Assembly: GCA_900319405.1 (NCBI GenBank)
Contig: ONOH01000004.1
Span: 85,062 to 149,061, forward strand
DNA length: 64,000 nt
From: an uncultured Bacteroidales bacterium
GTDB lineage: Bacteria; Bacteroidota; Bacteroidia; Bacteroidales; UBA932
Direction of reading: 5' to 3'
In this document: in pieces, positions 1 through 10,028 of the stretch
Numbering within the stretch: the stretch's first letter is position 1
Layout of the letters: every line of letters begins with the position of its first letter
Made by a program: the position numbers and the translations under genes
Notes under the pieces: generated by a model
Told to the model about the DNA's origin: nothing
The model's input: the letters and a program-made list of their open reading frames with translations, nothing else
The model's database searches: none

Positions 1-525
1 GCCCACGGTCCGGACGATGAGGTGACCACCTGCCAGTTGTTCATGCGCCACTTCAAGCCCGGCGCTACCATTACCGTGGAGCCCTGGCGCAGTGCCGCCT
101 TCCCGGTGATCAAGGACCTGGTGGTGGACCGCTCCGCCTTTGACAAGATCATGCAGGCCGGCGGTTTCATCACCGTACGTGCCGGCAGCGCCCAGGACGG
201 CAATACCATTCTCATCCCGCACGACGATGCGGAACTGTCGATGGATGCCGCCGCCTGCGTGGGTTGCGGTGCCTGTGTAGCCACCTGCAAGAACGGATCG
301 GCCATGCTGTTCGTGGCGGCCCGTGTCAGTTCCCTGGCCCTTCTGCCGCAAGGTCGTCCGGAAGCCGCCCGTCGCGCCCGCGCCATGGTGGCCAAGATGG
401 ACGAGCTGGGATTCGGCAACTGCACCAACACCCGCGCCTGCGAAATGGAGTGCCCCAAGCACGTGACCATCGACCACATTGCCCGCCTGAACCGCGAATA
501 CCTCAAGGCAAGGTTCAGCGAATAA
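1..525 (+). CDS. sdhB: Succinate dehydrogenase/fumarate reductase iron-sulfur subunit (3' part)
   Basis: The reading frame is open from base 1 and gives the last 174 residues of the iron-sulfur subunit; the N-terminal 2Fe-2S domain lies outside the window. Visible are [19 protein letters not shown], the ferredoxin-like cluster motif [12 protein letters not shown] with a following CPK, and a second cysteine set near the end ([14 protein letters not shown]). These ligate the 4Fe-4S and 3Fe-4S centres that pass electrons between the FAD subunit and the membrane cytochrome b. The fragment matches the Bacteroides-type SdhB/FrdB tail closely. A GTG at 22 is only an internal valine codon. A strong terminator follows, so this is the last gene of its operon. 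Confidence 0.93.
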   Translation, partial: AHGPDDEVTTCQLFMRHFKPGATITVEPWRSAAFPVIKDLVVDRSAFDKIMQAGGFITVRAGSAQDGNTILIPHDDAELSMDAAACVGCGACVATCKNGSAMLFVAARVSSLALLPQGRPEAARRARAMVAKMDELGFGNCTNTRACEMECPKHVTIDHIARLNREYLKARFSE

Positions 526-540
526 AAAGAGGATAATATG

Positions 541-579
541 GAAAAAGAAGATGATTTATCGGTCATCTTCTTTTTTTTG
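541..579 (+). terminator. Rho-independent terminator after sdhB
   Basis: An 8-bp perfect stem (GAAGATGA at 547-554 with TCATCTTC at 563-570) is followed directly by eight T residues (571-578). It lies 15 nt after the sdhB stop and separates that operon from the TonB receptor operon. Confidence 0.9.
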
Positions 580-635
580 TGCAAGATTCGGACAGATTGT
601 GGATTTAATGAATATATTTTCATAATTTTGTGACT

Positions 636-3600
636 ATGAAAAAATGGTCATTATCTGTATTGCTGTCCGTTTGTCTGTGTTTTCCTTTGCATGCGCAGAA
701 CCGGAACAGCCAATATCTGAATGAAGTGGGATCCCTGTCCACCCTGTACAGGGGAACGTTACCCACGCAATATCCCTATCAGATAAACGGTACTTATTTC
801 TGGGAGCAGAAGAATTTCAGGAAAGGCGAGGTGTACTATAACGGAAAGTTGTATGAAGATGTACTTGTCAATATCGACGCCTGCCGCCAGGACCTCCAGG
901 TGAGGGTGGATGAGAGGACGGCCCCTGTGGTGCTCATCAAGGAGTGGGTGTGCTATTTTACGATAGGAAGCGATTTGTTCCTGAATCTGCATTACTTGGG
1001 TTATACGGAGGCCCCTGACGGTTATTTTATGCTGGTCAGGGATGGAAAACAGCCTGTATTCCTGCAGGTAAACAAGATTTTCACCTCGCGTCCGGGAAAT
1101 CACAATGGGGAAGATATCGGTTATGTTGACCCCAACTATAATGACGACCTGGTCAATTATTTTGCCAAGAAGGAAAGCTATTATACCATAGAGTCCGGAA
1201 AGGTGGTGAAAATGAGCCGACGGGCCTATAGAAGGATCATGAAGACCCCTTCGTCCGGGGATTCCTTTTTTGCCGGACCTTTCTGGAAGGGGACGGACGC
1301 CCCGGCGGCAGTAGCCGTGGAGGATGTAAAACTGGGCGGTCTGGGCCTTCCGGACGGCTATTTTTTGGAAAACAGCGCCAAGGAGGAAAGGCAGGGACCG
1401 GAAACGCAGATCAATGTCAGTTACCGCAACAAAATTTATATTGTGGGAAGCGGGAACTCCGGTGGACCGGTGAAGGTGAGCGGAAAGGTGACGGATCTGG
1501 AAAACGGAGAGCCTCTGCCCGGAGTGGTGATTTTTGATGACAATACTTCCACTTACACCCGCTCCAATGCCAAGGGCCTGTATTCCATTACCCTTCCTTC
1601 CGGGGACAACGTGATGCACTTCAGTTATGAAGGAAAAGAGGAAATCGACATCCGCGTGAATCTGAGGAGCGACGGTTCCCTGAACATAGAACTCCCGGAG
1701 AAAGTGGAACTGCTGAAGGCGTCGGTGGTGTCGGCCCAGAGCATGGCCAATCACCGCACCACTACGATGGGCGTGGAAACGGTGAATATCCGCACGATGA
1801 GCAAAATTCCGTCGGCCTTCGGCGAGGGGGATATCCTGAAGGCGGTGATGACGCTGCCGGGTGTAAAGACGGTGGGTGAGGCTTCGGGCGGATTCAACGT
1901 GCGTGGCGGTTCGCAGGACCAGAATCTGATTCTGTTCAACGGAAACACCATTTACAACCCTACCCACCTGTTCGGTATCTTCTCGGCCTTCAATCCCGAT
2001 ATCGTGGAAAATGTGGAACTGTACAAGAGTTCCATTCCTGCGCAGTATGGCGGGCGCATCTCGTCGGTGCTTACGGTAAAGAGCAAGGAAGGCAGCCAGG
2101 AAAGGTTCCAGGGCTCGCTGGGCGTGGGACTCCTGACCAGCCGCCTGCACCTGGAAGGACCGATAAGCCGAAACAAAAAGACCACTTTCATCGCGGGAGC
2201 CAGAACCACGTATTCCGACTGGATTCTGAAACTGCTGCCCGAGAATAGTTTTTACAATGGAGGAAGCGCCGGATTCACGGACGCCAATTTGGGAATAACG
2301 CACCGCTTCAATCAGGAAAACAGCCTTCAACTGAACGGATACTTTGCTACGGACCGTTTTGCCTTCAGCGGGGATACTACTTTCCGCTATACCAATATCA
2401 ACGGTTCCATCCAGTTCCGGCACAGGGAAACCAATGGAAAGAATTACAACATATCGGCCGGATACGACCATTACGAAAACCGCACCGGGATCCACGACTG
2501 GGCGGAAGCGGCCTTCGACCTGGATACTTACATCCGACAGGCTTTCCTGCGGGCCAACTTCAACCGTCCGCTGGGAGAAAAGCACGTGCTGGGATATGGT
2601 CTGGATGTGGTAGGGTATGCTCTGGATCCGGGTATCATGAGTCCTTATGGAACGTCTTCGCACATTGTGCAACGCACACTGAAACGGGAATATGCGGCCG
2701 AACCATCCATTTATGTTTCCGATACCTGGCAGGTGGCCGAAAAACTGTCCCTGGAAGGGGGTGTGCGGCTTTCCACCTTCCTGTTCGTGAATCCTTCCAA
2801 GTTCTATCTGGGACCGGAAGTGCGGCTGAGCGCCCGTTATACGCCCTATGACAACCTCTCGTTCAAGGCTGGTATCAATACGATGACGCAGTATATCCAC
2901 CTTATTTCCAACACTTCCTCGGTATCACCGATGGATACCTGGAAACTGAGCGACAGCCGTATTGCGCCCACCACAGGCTGGCAGGCGGCCGCCGGTGCCT
3001 ACTGGACGCATCTGGATACGGGAATAGACTTTTCCCTGGAAGGCTATTACAAGCAGATGAAAAACTGTCTGGACTACAAGCCGGGCGCCACCCTTTCGAT
3101 GAACGAAAACCTGGCCGACGACCTTCTGCCTGTGTACGGACGGGCTTATGGCGTGGAAGCGATGGTCAAGAAGACCACCGGAAAACTCACCGGCTGGATG
3201 AGTTACTCCTATTCCCGTTCCCGCTACCGGGAAATGGAAGACAGGGGCCATGAGACCCTCTCCCACGGAGAATGGTACAACGCCCCTTACGACAAACCGC
3301 ACGAGTTCAAACTGGTGGCCAACTGGGCCATCACCCACCGTTACAGCCTGTCGGCCAACCTGGACTATTCCACCGGCCGGCCGGTAACGGTTCCCGTGGG
3401 AAAATACTACCTGGGCGGCACGTACAGGATGGCTTATTCCGACAGGAATGCTTACCGCATTCCGGATTATTTCCGGCTGGATCTGGCCTTTAACATCGAT
3501 CCCGGCCATTACAAGAAAGCCTGGGTGCACACGACCTTCACGGTGGGTGTCTATAATGTCACCGGCCGGAAGAACCCTTATTCGGTGTTCTTCAAGACAT

Positions 3601-3683
3601 CTCCCTCGGGCTATGTACAGGGTTATATGCTTTCTGTCTTTGCCACGCAGATTCCTTATGTCAACATTAATTTCCTGTTCTAA
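636..3683 (+). CDS. TonB-dependent receptor with N-terminal extension and carboxypeptidase-like domain
   Basis: Outer-membrane active transporter of about 1,015 residues. A Sec signal peptide (MKKWSLSVLLSVCLCF...HAQ) is followed by about 250 residues of uncommon N-terminal sequence, a carboxypeptidase-regulatory-like beta-sandwich (KVSGKVTDLENGEPLPGVV...), the plug (FGEGDILKAVMTLPGV, GGFNVRGGSQDQN) and a 22-strand-type barrel ending in the terminal aromatic VNINFLF. I chose ATG 636; the GTG at 630 overlaps a TAATTTTG -7-like box at 623-630, which would leave almost no 5' leader. The DUF4249 lipoprotein gene starts 4 nt after the stop. Receptors of this build usually pair with DUF4249 lipoproteins; the substrate is unknown. 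Confidence 0.88.
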   Translation: MKKWSLSVLLSVCLCFPLHAQNRNSQYLNEVGSLSTLYRGTLPTQYPYQINGTYFWEQKNFRKGEVYYNGKLYEDVLVNIDACRQDLQVRVDERTAPVVLIKEWVCYFTIGSDLFLNLHYLGYTEAPDGYFMLVRDGKQPVFLQVNKIFTSRPGNHNGEDIGYVDPNYNDDLVNYFAKKESYYTIESGKVVKMSRRAYRRIMKTPSSGDSFFAGPFWKGTDAPAAVAVEDVKLGGLGLPDGYFLENSAKEERQGPETQINVSYRNKIYIVGSGNSGGPVKVSGKVTDLENGEPLPGVVIFDDNTSTYTRSNAKGLYSITLPSGDNVMHFSYEGKEEIDIRVNLRSDGSLNIELPEKVELLKASVVSAQSMANHRTTTMGVETVNIRTMSKIPSAFGEGDILKAVMTLPGVKTVGEASGGFNVRGGSQDQNLILFNGNTIYNPTHLFGIFSAFNPDIVENVELYKSSIPAQYGGRISSVLTVKSKEGSQERFQGSLGVGLLTSRLHLEGPISRNKKTTFIAGARTTYSDWILKLLPENSFYNGGSAGFTDANLGITHRFNQENSLQLNGYFATDRFAFSGDTTFRYTNINGSIQFRHRETNGKNYNISAGYDHYENRTGIHDWAEAAFDLDTYIRQAFLRANFNRPLGEKHVLGYGLDVVGYALDPGIMSPYGTSSHIVQRTLKREYAAEPSIYVSDTWQVAEKLSLEGGVRLSTFLFVNPSKFYLGPEVRLSARYTPYDNLSFKAGINTMTQYIHLISNTSSVSPMDTWKLSDSRIAPTTGWQAAAGAYWTHLDTGIDFSLEGYYKQMKNCLDYKPGATLSMNENLADDLLPVYGRAYGVEAMVKKTTGKLTGWMSYSYSRSRYREMEDRGHETLSHGEWYNAPYDKPHEFKLVANWAITHRYSLSANLDYSTGRPVTVPVGKYYLGGTYRMAYSDRNAYRIPDYFRLDLAFNIDPGHYKKAWVHTTFTVGVYNVTGRKNPYSVFFKTSPSGYVQGYMLSVFATQIPYVNINFLF

Positions 3684-3687
3684 GCGT

Positions 3688-4800
3688 ATGAAAAAGATTG
3701 TTTATCTGTTTGCAGCCCTGGCGCTTAGTTCCTGTGTGTATCCCTATAACGTGGAATTTACAGAGGAAGAGGGGGAAAAAACCCTTGTGATTGATGCCAA
3801 TATCCTCCTGGGAAATACGTCCACCATTGTTCTTTCCTATCTGGAGCCCCTGGATGTAGGCCGTCGCGGCATCATCTACAACCGCGTGCAGGGGAATGTT
3901 TATCTGGAAGACAATACGGGACAGACTTATCCCGCTTATGATATGTATGGTGTTTACCGGATCAACCCCTTCTCTCCGAAGGAGGATGCACAGTACCGGC
4001 TTACGGTGCTGGCGGACGGAAAAACCTATCGGTCCGACTGGATTGAACCCACGGCCCCTCCGGAGATAACGGACATCAATTTCACGGCCGACAATGCATA
4101 CGTGTATGTGAACCTTTCGCTCCGGGACGATGGGCAGGGAAGCGGCTATGCATCGGCCACTTTCGAGGAAATATGGAAATTCCATGCAGATTTTATGCGC
4201 TTGTATAGGTATGATCCGGAGACCAATTCGGTGGTCATGCTGATGTTTCCTGACGACAAGCATTACTGGTGCTGGAAGAAGAGTGTCAGCAATTTTCAGT
4301 ACAGCATCGATTATTCGTCCGTGAACGGGGTGGTGGAGAATATGCCTCTTTACAATTTTACGAGAACCTCTCCCCGCAACCATCAGGAGTACAATATCCG
4401 CATAAAAGTGTGGAACCTGACTCCTGAGCAGTACCGCTACCGGAAGATGCTGGAGGATAATGAAAGGATTGGCGGAGACCTCTTTTCTCCGGAGCCCGGC
4501 GAGGTGCGCGGAAACGTGTACTGCGAAAGCGATGAGACGGAGAAGGTGTTCGGTTATGTGAATGTATCCCGGGTGACGATGATGGATGCGAAACTGGACA
4601 GCCGCTACGACCTTTGGATGCCGCCGAAGAGCCTCATCGATGTTCCCAGGGACGAGTATCTGATGCGTTATGAGAACGGTTATTCTCCTGTGGAACAGAT
4701 GATGTCTCCCGACGGGGGCACTGTCGTGGGCTGGGGACTTGGACGCTGCTACGACTGCATCCTGGCGGGCGGAACTTTGGAAAAACCTTCGTTTGACTGA
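3688..4800 (+). CDS. DUF4249-family outer-membrane lipoprotein
   Basis: 370 residues from ATG 3688 with signal peptide and lipobox (MKKIVYLFAALALSSC), so it is lipidated at Cys15. The body matches the DUF4249 family by its TLVIDANI...STIVLSYLEPL opening and its beta-rich length of 350-400. The frame stays open upstream into the receptor gene, but that part has no signal peptide and overlaps coding sequence, so it is not used. The family is encoded with TonB receptors and is thought to be a surface partner to them, although no ligand is established. The stop TGA shares its A with the next start (TGATG), indicating translational coupling. Confidence 0.85.
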   Translation: MKKIVYLFAALALSSCVYPYNVEFTEEEGEKTLVIDANILLGNTSTIVLSYLEPLDVGRRGIIYNRVQGNVYLEDNTGQTYPAYDMYGVYRINPFSPKEDAQYRLTVLADGKTYRSDWIEPTAPPEITDINFTADNAYVYVNLSLRDDGQGSGYASATFEEIWKFHADFMRLYRYDPETNSVVMLMFPDDKHYWCWKKSVSNFQYSIDYSSVNGVVENMPLYNFTRTSPRNHQEYNIRIKVWNLTPEQYRYRKMLEDNERIGGDLFSPEPGEVRGNVYCESDETEKVFGYVNVSRVTMMDAKLDSRYDLWMPPKSLIDVPRDEYLMRYENGYSPVEQMMSPDGGTVVGWGLGRCYDCILAGGTLEKPSFD

Positions 4801-6440
4801 TGAAAAAGCTGATTATCATATTGTTGAGCCTTTTGCCGATGCTGGCGCAGGCCCAGGGTGTGGAAAGGATATACGTTTCCACCGACCGCAGCGTCTATAT
4901 AGCCGGTGACGAAATTTGGTGTTCCCTCTTCTGTATGGACGGTGACAGCCGCTCCCTGTCGTCCTACAGCGCTGTCTCGTATGTGGAACTGGTGTCGGAC
5001 GAAGGCACCGTGGCGACGGCCAAGATAGGCTTGATGGAAGGACGCGGGGCCGGGAAGTTCCGCATTCCGACAGGGACGCCTACGGGAAATTACAAGCTTC
5101 TGGCCTATACGGCCGGATATCCGGATGCCTTCGGCCCGGGGGCGAAAACCGTCTCGCTCTTCAATACCACTACTGTCGCGCGCGTAAAGGATGGCGTCGA
5201 GATTGTGGAAGAGTACAAGGCCGAAAAAAGCGTTTCGGACAGTTCTGACGGCGTTTTGACCCTTTCTACCCGGGAAATTCCCCGTGCGGGGAAAACTTTC
5301 TCCGTCGCCCTGAAGAACAATGCCGATGCGGCGACACTCTCTTTCTCGGTCTATGAGGTGGATGGGATCAAGGAACCCGCAGGAAACAGTCTGGAACGAT
5401 TCCTGGGGACGCTTTCATCGGCCTCCGGGGCGCAGCGTTCTTCCAAGACAGGCGAATACGAGGGGGAAATTGTATATGCCGCCGTGGAGGGACTGGATCC
5501 CGAGCAGCTCAAAGCCATTACCGATCAGGCGGTGGCTACGCTTTCGTCGGCCGGATCGCCTTCCGACGTGTATGTAGGAAAGGTGGGAGAGAACGGCCGT
5601 CTGATGTTTTTCACCAACAATATCTACGGAGACCGTGAGCTGGTGTGCGAAGTGGCCGGAAAGGCGGGCTACATCTCACTGATGGATCCTTTCCGCTATC
5701 CTTCGGTGGGCGGGATGGAAAAGTTGGAGCTTTCACCAGCCCTGTTCGGAGACCTGGTGCAGCGCAAGGCGGCGCTGGGCACCAGCCTGCAGGTGGATAC
5801 CCTGGTGCAGTTTATGCCGCGCAGGCAGGACATCCTGTTGGGGAACGTGCAGAAGAAGGTTTACCACCTGGACGACTATACCCGATTCCCCTCTTTCCAG
5901 GAGGTGATTGTGGAAATTGTCCGGGAGATCCGCATCCGTACATTTATGGGTAAACATCATCTCCAGATGGTGGTGAGCGATGCCGTGGGAAGCCGCCGCG
6001 TGGTGAAGGAGAACCTGCTGGTGATGATGGACGGGGTGGTGATATCGGATCTTTCGCTGCTGGAGAACATGGATGCGATGCTGCTGGAGGATGTGGAACT
6101 GTACGGGGAGGACATTGCGATGGGCGGACTTTCCTACAACGGCTGTGTAAACTTTACCACGCGAAAGAACTACGTGAAGGCCATGCAGTTCCCCTCCAAC
6201 GTGCGGGTGGTGGACTTCAAAGGCGTGTGTTATCCGGTGGCCTACCTGGGCGCTCCGGTGCGCGGAACGGACCACCGTCCGCTGCTGTACTGGAATCCCC
6301 TGCTGAAGTTGGAAGCCGGGGAGAGCCTGGTCATTCCCCTGACCGCTCCCTCCCGTTCCGGATCTTTCCGGATGGTGGCCGAAGGAATCACTTTGTCCGG
6401 AAAGCCGTTCCGGGAGGTTTTCGACTTTGAAATCCGTTAA
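4800..6440 (+). CDS. MG2-like (alpha-2-macroglobulin N-domain) secreted protein
   Basis: 546 residues with a cleavable signal peptide (MKKLIIILLSLLPMLAQAQ). The first 110 residues carry the macroglobulin MG2 pattern seen in many Bacteroidetes surface proteins: RIYVSTDRSVYIAGDEIWCS, a strand pair, then GTPTGNYKLLAYT. The rest is beta-rich with no recognised catalytic motif. There is no thioester CGEQ, so it is not a complete alpha-2-macroglobulin. It is the last gene of the receptor/DUF4249 trio and overlaps the lipoprotein gene by 1 nt. It probably acts as a periplasmic or surface accessory of that receptor; this role is inferred from context. Confidence 0.7.
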   Translation: MKKLIIILLSLLPMLAQAQGVERIYVSTDRSVYIAGDEIWCSLFCMDGDSRSLSSYSAVSYVELVSDEGTVATAKIGLMEGRGAGKFRIPTGTPTGNYKLLAYTAGYPDAFGPGAKTVSLFNTTTVARVKDGVEIVEEYKAEKSVSDSSDGVLTLSTREIPRAGKTFSVALKNNADAATLSFSVYEVDGIKEPAGNSLERFLGTLSSASGAQRSSKTGEYEGEIVYAAVEGLDPEQLKAITDQAVATLSSAGSPSDVYVGKVGENGRLMFFTNNIYGDRELVCEVAGKAGYISLMDPFRYPSVGGMEKLELSPALFGDLVQRKAALGTSLQVDTLVQFMPRRQDILLGNVQKKVYHLDDYTRFPSFQEVIVEIVREIRIRTFMGKHHLQMVVSDAVGSRRVVKENLLVMMDGVVISDLSLLENMDAMLLEDVELYGEDIAMGGLSYNGCVNFTTRKNYVKAMQFPSNVRVVDFKGVCYPVAYLGAPVRGTDHRPLLYWNPLLKLEAGESLVIPLTAPSRSGSFRMVAEGITLSGKPFREVFDFEIR

Positions 6441-6761
6441 TTCAGGGCTTTTCTCCCCATAAAACAAAAGAATTCCGCTTTATAATTAAATTTTTTTAAT
6501 TTATAATTTGTAACAAAAGTATTTTTATTTCTCATATTTTTTAACCATCTTGCAGTCAGCGACTATTAAAAAAATTTAAAAAAACCTAAGAACGTTAAAA
6601 AATATGCGGTTCCGGGGCTGTTTGCCAAACTTGCAATTATCATTTTGTTTTACAATCTTTGCAGCCAAGTATCCGTCTCTGACGGGTATTGGGTTAGTTG
6701 TGTATTGAACTCGGATTGTCAATACGTGTATCAATATTTATGTTTAATTAAAGTATCGCTT
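6441..6761 (+). promoter_or_regulatory. AT-rich promoter and structured leader of the SusC/SusD operon
   Basis: 321 nt without a gene. The first half is A/T-rich. A possible promoter has TTGC near 6631 and AATCTTTG at 6654-6661, one mismatch from TAnnTTTG. About 100 nt of leader follows, with two small hairpins: CCGTC/GACGG with a 3-nt loop (about 6674-6686) and GTATTGA (6702-6708) with TCAATAC (6719-6725). An upstream in-frame start at 6645 would add residues with no signal peptide and is not used. I see no known riboswitch. Confidence 0.45.
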
Positions 6762-9700
6762 ATGAAAAAAATTAAGCTTTTTTTCACAGCTGCGGTAATG
6801 CTGGCCTTCTCTGTGGCCGCCCTTGCACAGAATATCACTGTAAAGGGTACGGTGAAGGACGAGGCCGGTGAACCCATCGTGGGCGCCAATGTGATCCTGG
6901 TGGGTTCCAATACCGTCTATGCCCTGACAGACATTTCAGGTGCTTTCACACTCTCTGTTCCCCGGAACGGAAGTCTGGATGTCAGCTGCCTGGGTTACAC
7001 CACGAAGGTCGTTCCTGTCGATGGACAGACCACGCTGGACATTATCCTGCAGGATGACAGCCACGTTCTGGACGAGACCATCGTGGTCGCCTACGGTACG
7101 GCCACCAAGAGTTCATTTACCGGTTCGGCCGCCCAGGTTGGAGCCGAAACCATCGAAAAGAAGATTGCCACGAGCGTGACCAGCGCCCTGGCGGGTACCA
7201 CCCCCGGTGTGCAGGTGACCTCCTCCAGCGGTGATCCGACCGGCGGCACTCCCACCATCCGCATCCGCGGTATCGGTTCCATCAGTGCCTCCAACACGCC
7301 CCTGTACATTGTGGACGGCGTGCCGTACGATGGTTCCATCTCCGACATCAATCCCCAGGACGTCGAGTCCATGTCCGTGCTGAAGGACGCCGCCGCATCG
7401 GCCATTTACGGTCACCGCGGTGCCAACGGCGTGGTGATCATCACCACCAAGAAGGGTAAGAGCGGGGACGCTACGGTGAAGTTCGACGGCCGCTGGGGCG
7501 TGAACTCCCGTCTGATTCCCCAGTACGACGTCATCTCCGATCCCGGTCAGTACTATGAGATGCACTACCAGATGCTGTACAACCAGTACCTGTATTCCGG
7601 TCACTCCGTGGCCGACAGCTACGCCTACGCCAACAAGTACCTCCTGGACGAGAAAAACGGCGGTCTGGGTTACCTGGTGTACACCCTGCCCGAGGGACAG
7701 AACCTCATCGGTACCAACTTCAAGCTCAATCCCAACGCCAAGCTGGGTTACTATGACGGAGAATACTATTATACTCCCGACAACTGGTACAACGAGGCCT
7801 TCCACAATGCCTTCCGTCAGGAATACAATGTTTCCGCTTCCGGCGGTTCCAACCGTTTCAACTACTACGCCAGCGTAGGTTTCCTGCAGAACAGCGGTGT
7901 GGTGAACAACTCCGACTACAAGCGCTATACCGGCCGTGTGAACGCCGAGTATCAGGCCAAGAGCTGGATGCGCTTCTCCACCTCCCTCAATTTCTCGCAC
8001 TCCGACAGCCAGGCCGCCAACTGGAGCGACAGCTTCGGCTCCTCCGGCAACCTGTTCTACATTGCCAACAACATCGGCCCCATCTATCCGCTGTATGTGC
8101 GTAAGATGGACGAGAGCGGCAAGCCGTACATTGTGACCGAGAACGGCCGCATCCTCTACGACTCCAACAACACCAACCAGAAGCGTCCCTCCATCGTGGG
8201 CAACGCCATCCGTGACAACGAGTACGACAACAACAAGTCCTACGCCGACGTTCTCACCGGCAAGTTCGGTGTGGTGCTCACTCCCGTCAAGGGACTCACC
8301 CTGAATGCCAATGTGGGTTTCACCTCCGACAACACCCGTTCCAACAACCTGAGCAGCCAGTTCGCGGGTTCCTCCGGTACGGACGGTTTCGTGGAAGTGA
8401 TTCACTCGCGTACGTTCACGGTGAACCAGCAGTACCTGGCTTCCTACAAGTTTGACATTGTGGACGCCCACCACTTCGATTTCCTCGCCGGTTTCGAAAA
8501 GTACTCCTATATGTACCAGCGTCTCAGGGGTTCCAACAACCACCTGTACAATCCGTTCATCGGTGAGTTGAACAACGCCGACGGTACCGGAACCAACGTG
8601 AGCGCCACGTCGTACACCAACCGTTACCTCACCCAGGGCTTCCTGGGCCGTGTCCAGTACGACTACAACGGCATCTACTTCCTGTCCGGTTCCTTCCGTC
8701 GCGACGCCTCCTCCCGCTTTGCCGACGGTCACCGCTGGGGCAACTTCGGCAGCGCTGGTCTGGCCTACCTGATGAGCAAGGAAACCTGGTTCAACGTTCC
8801 GTGGGTGGATATGCTCAAACTGAAGGTGAGCTACGGTGTGCAGGGTAACGACAACATCGGCGGTTACTCCCCGTACGCCGACCAGTACGAACACTCCTGG
8901 GACGAGAACAACGGCTACTCCATCTCCCTGAAGTATGTGGGTAACGAGAACATCACCTGGGAAACCTCCCATTCCCTGAACGTGGGTGCCGACTTCGAAC
9001 TCTTCGGCAACTACCTCAACGGTACCATCGAGTTCTTCTCCCGTAAGACCACGGACCTCCTCTACAACAAGAATGTCCCGCTGAGCTCCGGCAACCCTAC
9101 CGGCGTGATTCCGGTAAACGTAGGTTCCATGCGCAACACCGGTGTGGAAGTGTCCCTGGACGGTGCCATCATCCGCAACAAGAACGTGAACTGGACCTGG
9201 AATGTGAACCTGAGCCACTACAAGAACAAGATTCTGGAACTGGATCCCAGCGTTTCCGAAAACGGTATCCGCGGCAGTAACTTCATCCGCAAAGTGGGCG
9301 GCTCCATTTATGAGGCCTATATGTACAGGTATGCCGGCGTGGATCCCGACACGGGCCAGGCCCTGTACTACGGTGAATTCCTGAAAGAGGACGACAGCTT
9401 CGTGCAGCGTCCCACCCAGAAGCAGATTGACGAGGAAGCCACCTATACCAAGACCACGACCAACTTCGCCAACGCTTCCCAGTACGACCTGGGCTCCATC
9501 CTTCCGGATCTGTTCGGCGGCTTTGGAACCACGCTCAATGCCTATGGTATTGACTTCAGCGTACAGTGTTCCTTCCAGCTGGGCGGCAAGTACTATGACG
9601 GTACTTACCAGAACCTGATGCACACCCAGTCCTCGGCCGGTAACGCCTGGCACAAGGACGTGCTCAAGGCCTGGCAGAAGCCCGGCGACGTGACCGACGT

Positions 9701-10010
9701 TCCCCGCAACGACGGCGACGTGCAGGTTGCCCAGAGCGCCCTGGACCGCTTCCTCACCAGTGCCAGCTACCTGAGCCTGAACAACATCACCCTCGGATAC
9801 ACCCTTCCCCGCAAATGGACCCAGAAGGTGGGTATCGAAGGCCTCCGCATCTATGTAGCCGGTGACAACCTGGCTGTCCTCACCGCCCGCAAGGGTATCG
9901 ACCCCCGTTTCTCCATGGGCCTCGGCTCCATGACCAGCGGCACCGGTCTCAACAGCGGTTACTATTCCGCCATGCGCACAGTTACCGGTGGTGTTACCCT
10001 CACCTTCTAA
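6762..10010 (+). CDS. SusC/RagA-family TonB-linked outer-membrane transporter
   Basis: 1,082 residues from ATG 6762. Signal peptide (MKKIKLFFTAAVML...ALAQ), a carboxypeptidase-like domain (ITVKGTVKDEAGEPIVGANV), the SusC hallmark DETIVVAYGT, the plug (TPTIRIRGIGSISASNTPLYIVDGVPYDG split over two conserved blocks, then DAAASAIYGHRGANGVVIITTKKG), and a barrel ending in VTLTF. SusC proteins form a lidded channel with SusD and import oligosaccharides or peptides using TonB energy. The SusD gene lies 18 nt downstream. Codon use is strongly biased toward C-ending codons compared with neighbours, as expected for a highly expressed gene. Confidence 0.96.
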   Translation: MKKIKLFFTAAVMLAFSVAALAQNITVKGTVKDEAGEPIVGANVILVGSNTVYALTDISGAFTLSVPRNGSLDVSCLGYTTKVVPVDGQTTLDIILQDDSHVLDETIVVAYGTATKSSFTGSAAQVGAETIEKKIATSVTSALAGTTPGVQVTSSSGDPTGGTPTIRIRGIGSISASNTPLYIVDGVPYDGSISDINPQDVESMSVLKDAAASAIYGHRGANGVVIITTKKGKSGDATVKFDGRWGVNSRLIPQYDVISDPGQYYEMHYQMLYNQYLYSGHSVADSYAYANKYLLDEKNGGLGYLVYTLPEGQNLIGTNFKLNPNAKLGYYDGEYYYTPDNWYNEAFHNAFRQEYNVSASGGSNRFNYYASVGFLQNSGVVNNSDYKRYTGRVNAEYQAKSWMRFSTSLNFSHSDSQAANWSDSFGSSGNLFYIANNIGPIYPLYVRKMDESGKPYIVTENGRILYDSNNTNQKRPSIVGNAIRDNEYDNNKSYADVLTGKFGVVLTPVKGLTLNANVGFTSDNTRSNNLSSQFAGSSGTDGFVEVIHSRTFTVNQQYLASYKFDIVDAHHFDFLAGFEKYSYMYQRLRGSNNHLYNPFIGELNNADGTGTNVSATSYTNRYLTQGFLGRVQYDYNGIYFLSGSFRRDASSRFADGHRWGNFGSAGLAYLMSKETWFNVPWVDMLKLKVSYGVQGNDNIGGYSPYADQYEHSWDENNGYSISLKYVGNENITWETSHSLNVGADFELFGNYLNGTIEFFSRKTTDLLYNKNVPLSSGNPTGVIPVNVGSMRNTGVEVSLDGAIIRNKNVNWTWNVNLSHYKNKILELDPSVSENGIRGSNFIRKVGGSIYEAYMYRYAGVDPDTGQALYYGEFLKEDDSFVQRPTQKQIDEEATYTKTTTNFANASQYDLGSILPDLFGGFGTTLNAYGIDFSVQCSFQLGGKYYDGTYQNLMHTQSSAGNAWHKDVLKAWQKPGDVTDVPRNDGDVQVAQSALDRFLTSASYLSLNNITLGYTLPRKWTQKVGIEGLRIYVAGDNLAVLTARKGIDPRFSMGLGSMTSGTGLNSGYYSAMRTVTGGVTLTF

Positions 10011-10028
10011 TCTTAACAGTTCAAGAAT

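Noticed and set aside
759-2900. A 713-codon frame antisense to the first TonB receptor
   Set aside because: No signal, domain or initiation context; it only mirrors the receptor codons.
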